DNA of 7,069 nucleotides from ANME-2 cluster archaeon. Lineage in GTDB: Archaea > Halobacteriota > Methanosarcinia > Methanosarcinales > Methanogasteraceae. Position 1 is the stretch's first letter; every line of letters starts with the position of its first letter. The notes beneath the pieces were generated by a model. The model did not search any database, had not been told where the DNA came from, and saw nothing but the letters and a program-made list of their open reading frames with translations. The stretch is taken from the NCBI GenBank assembly GCA_003601535.1, contig PIXW01000216.1:1-7069 (forward strand). The letters are read 5' to 3'. Both the position numbers and the translations under genes were made by a program. This document shows, piece after piece, positions 5,336-7,069 of the stretch.

Positions 5336-5377
5336 TTTATAAACCCCATAAGTTCAGGCTTATGGGGGTAAAGAGGT
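5336..5377 (+). promoter_or_regulatory. Promoter/leader dyad and ribosome binding site of the 5385 unit
   Basis: TTTATAAA (5336-5343) is a good TATA box. A perfect 9-bp inverted repeat, CCCCATAAG-TTCAGG-CTTATGGGG (5344-5367), follows at once. AAAGAGGT (5370-5377) is the ribosome binding site, seven bases before ATG 5385. If transcription starts near 5365 the dyad is a DNA operator; if it reads through from upstream the dyad is an RNA stem-loop. Confidence 0.6.
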
Positions 5378-5384
5378 CATAAAA

Positions 5385-6344
5385 ATGGTAGACATAGAAC
5401 AGGACATAAACGAATGGTGCCGGGCGATGGCTTACGTCGATGAGCGGTTTAAATCGAACGGTTCGCCTGGATTATTGGATACAGAAGTAGAACCAACAAC
5501 CACAGGCGAAACAACCGATTGCACGGATGCACTGGTTAGAGGGATTGCAAGCGTACTATCTGATGCAGAATGCGCACAGAGCGAACGAAAGAACCCACAA
5601 CCAGAGATAACAGAAACTGATCCGGTAAAAGCACGGATAATCAGGATGTTAACAGAAAACACCGGGTGCGATATCCTGGATTCGGGCGGTGCGTACGGTA
5701 GAGCATGGGAGCGCAACCGACATATCCCTATGGATGAATGGGATAAACGGGACGCGTGCCATGTTACCGTATATGGTCACGGTAGAGATGGAGAGGTTAC
5801 CATATCGTACGATGTATACCGATACTTAACCCTGTTCCTGGACATAACAGACGAATCCGAGCGGTTAAATGCGATATTAAAGAATATCGTTGAGACATCA
5901 GGCAATAGGTCGTACCTTCAGGACATGGAAGAGTTTTTAGAGCGTGACGAGGTCGATATAGACGGATACGCGTGCGGTGGTATCGTGAATACGTACAACT
6001 ATGATAACATAATCTCACAGGTGCTGCAGTATGGTATATTTGAAGTGGACGGTGAGCCCTATATTATCCTTCAGATACATGGCGGGTGTGACGTGAGAGG
6101 TGGCTACACTGTGCCACAGATATTCAGTTTGAATCACCCGGACTACTTCAGTATGGCACAGACGGACATAATGGCATACTGTGGCTGCGGTGAGTGGTTA
6201 TCAGATGATGCCGGGTATAACTGGTATTTTGATGGTTGTGCACCATCGAAACCCATAGACTGGTGGTATGACCAGGATAACAACCGCGTTATGTGCATGG
6301 ACTGCAGAAAAGAGGTTACGTTTGGGGTCACCGAATCCGTGTGA
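5385..6344 (+). CDS. Conserved phage-type protein with DSGGAYGR and HGGCDVRGGYT motifs
   Basis: This 319-aa protein has the signature of a widespread but uncharacterised family that I recognise from tailed-phage genomes. The motifs are LTENTG (89-94), DSGGAYGRAWERN (99-111), NTYN..N..SQVLQY (202-216), LQIHGGCDVRGGYT (229-242) and DDAGYNWYFDG (274-284). Residues 1-80 are variable and low in complexity. Cysteines C266/C268 and C304/C307 could bind a metal, but this is not the classic CxxC pair at the first site. There is no signal peptide or membrane segment. The function is unknown; the conserved Gly/Asp/His core may be enzymatic. The start has AAAGAGGT seven bases upstream. It is first in a unit with the 6368 and 6577 ORFs. 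Isoleucine codons are mostly ATA (14 of 23). Confidence 0.85.
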   Translation: MVDIEQDINEWCRAMAYVDERFKSNGSPGLLDTEVEPTTTGETTDCTDALVRGIASVLSDAECAQSERKNPQPEITETDPVKARIIRMLTENTGCDILDSGGAYGRAWERNRHIPMDEWDKRDACHVTVYGHGRDGEVTISYDVYRYLTLFLDITDESERLNAILKNIVETSGNRSYLQDMEEFLERDEVDIDGYACGGIVNTYNYDNIISQVLQYGIFEVDGEPYIILQIHGGCDVRGGYTVPQIFSLNHPDYFSMAQTDIMAYCGCGEWLSDDAGYNWYFDGCAPSKPIDWWYDQDNNRVMCMDCRKEVTFGVTESV

Positions 6345-6367
6345 CCTTTTGGACGGTGTGGCAAACA

Positions 6368-6580
6368 ATGACATCAGAACATTGGAATAAAACATGTGAG
6401 TGGATAAATCAGCAGAGAGCGAGGCGTGATAAAGTTTTATCGGCTGCGATAAGCAATCTGCAGGGTATATATCCACATCTGAACATGGGTAGAATGATAA
6501 CCGTTAACAACCGGACGTACCATGTAATAATAGTGGAAAATTGGAATAAACCACATCAAACGGATGCGGTAGACCAATGA
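6368..6580 (+). CDS. Small protein of unknown function, 70 aa
   Basis: ATG 6368 is preceded by GGTGTGGCAAACA and lies 23 bp after the stop of the phage-type gene, so both are probably in one transcript. The sequence has an amphipathic helical first half (EHWNKTCEWINQQRARRDKVLSAAISNLQ) and a strand-rich part (RMITVNNRTYHVIIVENW). I recognise no family. Its stop overlaps the ATG of the next ORF. The frame extends upstream to 6293, but that part overlaps the real gene and lacks a ribosome binding site. Confidence 0.7.
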   Translation: MTSEHWNKTCEWINQQRARRDKVLSAAISNLQGIYPHLNMGRMITVNNRTYHVIIVENWNKPHQTDAVDQ

Positions 6581-6672
6581 GGCAAACAATGGCAGGAACA
6601 TACAGCAGAGGCGAAACCGGTATCGTTATACCAACAGAAAAAATCAGGGGGCTATTTAAGGGCGTTCTCTGA
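6577..6672 (+). CDS. Very small ORF, 27-31 aa
   Basis: ATG 6577 overlaps the previous stop (ATGA). The second in-frame ATG at 6589 is preceded by the same GGCAAACA that precedes the 6368 gene, which makes 6589 the likelier start. The product ends IVIPTEKIRGLFKGVL, and its 3' part lies in the stem of the following terminator, as in the 5194 ORF. The evidence for translation is only the overlap and the shared leader. Confidence 0.4.
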   Translation: MRQTMAGTYSRGETGIVIPTEKIRGLFKGVL

Positions 6673-6686
6673 TTTCTTTATTTTTT
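6641..6686 (+). terminator. Hairpin/T-rich terminator
   Basis: AAATCAG (6641-6647) pairs with CTGATTT (6669-6675); the stem can extend with several G-U pairs. A T-rich tail follows, ending in six T at 6681-6686. It closes the 5385 unit. Confidence 0.6.
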
Positions 6687-6741
6687 CATAAACCCTGTGA
6701 GCGGCTAAAACCGTATCGCAGGGGTGAAACCATAAAGAGGT
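6687..6741 (+). promoter_or_regulatory. Leader dyad and ribosome binding site of the 6749 unit
   Basis: CATAAACCC is followed by an imperfect dyad (6693-6704 with 6711-6723, one bulge), then AAAGAGGT (6734-6741) seven bases before ATG 6749. The build matches 5336-5377: ATAAACCC, a stem of different sequence, GGGGT, then the same ribosome binding site and spacing. The TATA match is weaker here. Confidence 0.55.
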
Positions 6742-6748
6742 CGTAAAC

Positions 6749-6931
6749 ATGGAAAACCCAGGAACATCGATAAACACCCAAATACCAGAATCCGCACTTA
6801 ACAAAGCGGTAGAGCGGTTGAGAAGGCAGGGGTTCAGGCACCGGGTAGATTTACAGGCAGCCCGGATGATAGCAGAAGTAACGGAAATAGTTGAAGCATT
6901 GGGCGGGAGCATCATCTGGAGAGAACCATGA
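6749..6931 (+). CDS. Small helical protein of unknown function, 60 aa
   Basis: The start is fixed by AAAGAGGT seven bases upstream. After a polar N-terminus (residues 1-13) the sequence is predicted helical and amphipathic (ALNKAVERLRRQGF, then VDLQAARMIAEVTEIVEALGG). It is not obviously DNA-binding and matches no family I know. It is first in a new unit, and its TGA overlaps the ATG of the next gene. Confidence 0.7.
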   Translation: MENPGTSINTQIPESALNKAVERLRRQGFRHRVDLQAARMIAEVTEIVEALGGSIIWREP

Positions 6932-7069
6932 GTCAGAGATATCAGAAGATCATAGAAGCCCTGGAAAGAAGGGTTCGAGCACAGGAGCAGAACATAGACG
7001 ACGCACAGCGCAGGCATGACACCAAACAAGAGATTGCAATGAATATACGCATAAACGAGGTGCGTACAA
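6928..7069 (+). CDS. Coiled-coil-like protein, N-terminal part only
   Basis: ATG 6928 overlaps the previous stop (ATGA), and the frame is open to the window edge, giving 47 codons. The visible part is highly charged and helical (QKIIEALERRVRAQEQNIDDAQRRHDTKQEIAMNIRINEV), typical of a coiled coil. No function can be assigned without the remainder. Confidence 0.65.
   Translation, partial: MSQRYQKIIEALERRVRAQEQNIDDAQRRHDTKQEIAMNIRINEVRT

Overview
The window looks like accessory archaeal DNA from an integrative plasmid, a provirus or a virus. The archaeal signs are TATA boxes (for example 2015-2026 and 5336-5343), GGTGAT/GAGGT-type ribosome binding sites, and one start that appears to be leaderless. 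A tyrosine recombinase, a TnpB nuclease, two ribbon-helix-helix (RHH)-like proteins and a phage-type protein lie among small unknown genes. No housekeeping gene is visible. The host lineage cannot be named from sequence alone.

Left module (1-2116, minus strand). tnpB reads leftward from a clear TATA box. Its stop overlaps the start of a 56-aa RHH-like protein, whose stop in turn overlaps the start of a larger protein that runs off the left edge. That larger protein has an 11-residue repeat, an RHH-like segment and a coiled coil. The three genes look like one translationally coupled operon. The DNA encoding the 11-residue repeat is a regular array of the near-palindrome GGTWACC (W = A or T).

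Integration module (2117-4348). A repeat-rich region without a convincing gene holds two doublets of a 16-bp sequence spaced 19 bp apart. It precedes an 85-aa acidic protein whose gene overlaps a 401-aa tyrosine recombinase. Downstream are stem-loops and a doubtful 61-aa ORF.

Origin-like region (4349-5020). This stretch has no gene. It carries six more GGTWACC sites, two of them inside longer palindromes, then 30-bp-period imperfect palindromes, then 36 bp of pure A/T. The layout resembles a replication origin or partition site. Because GGTWACC also fills the gene at the left edge, that operon may encode the protein that binds here. This link is an inference.

Right module (5021-7069, plus strand). 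Seven small to medium genes lie in three transcription units separated by hairpin/T-tract terminators. Two of the units start with a similarly built dyad leader and an AAAGAGGT ribosome binding site. The largest product belongs to a family I recognise from tailed phages (DSGGAYGR..WERN and HGGCDVRGGYT motifs). The large right-hand gene favours the isoleucine codon ATA, whereas the recombinase favours ATC, so the element looks mosaic with its junction near the origin-like region.
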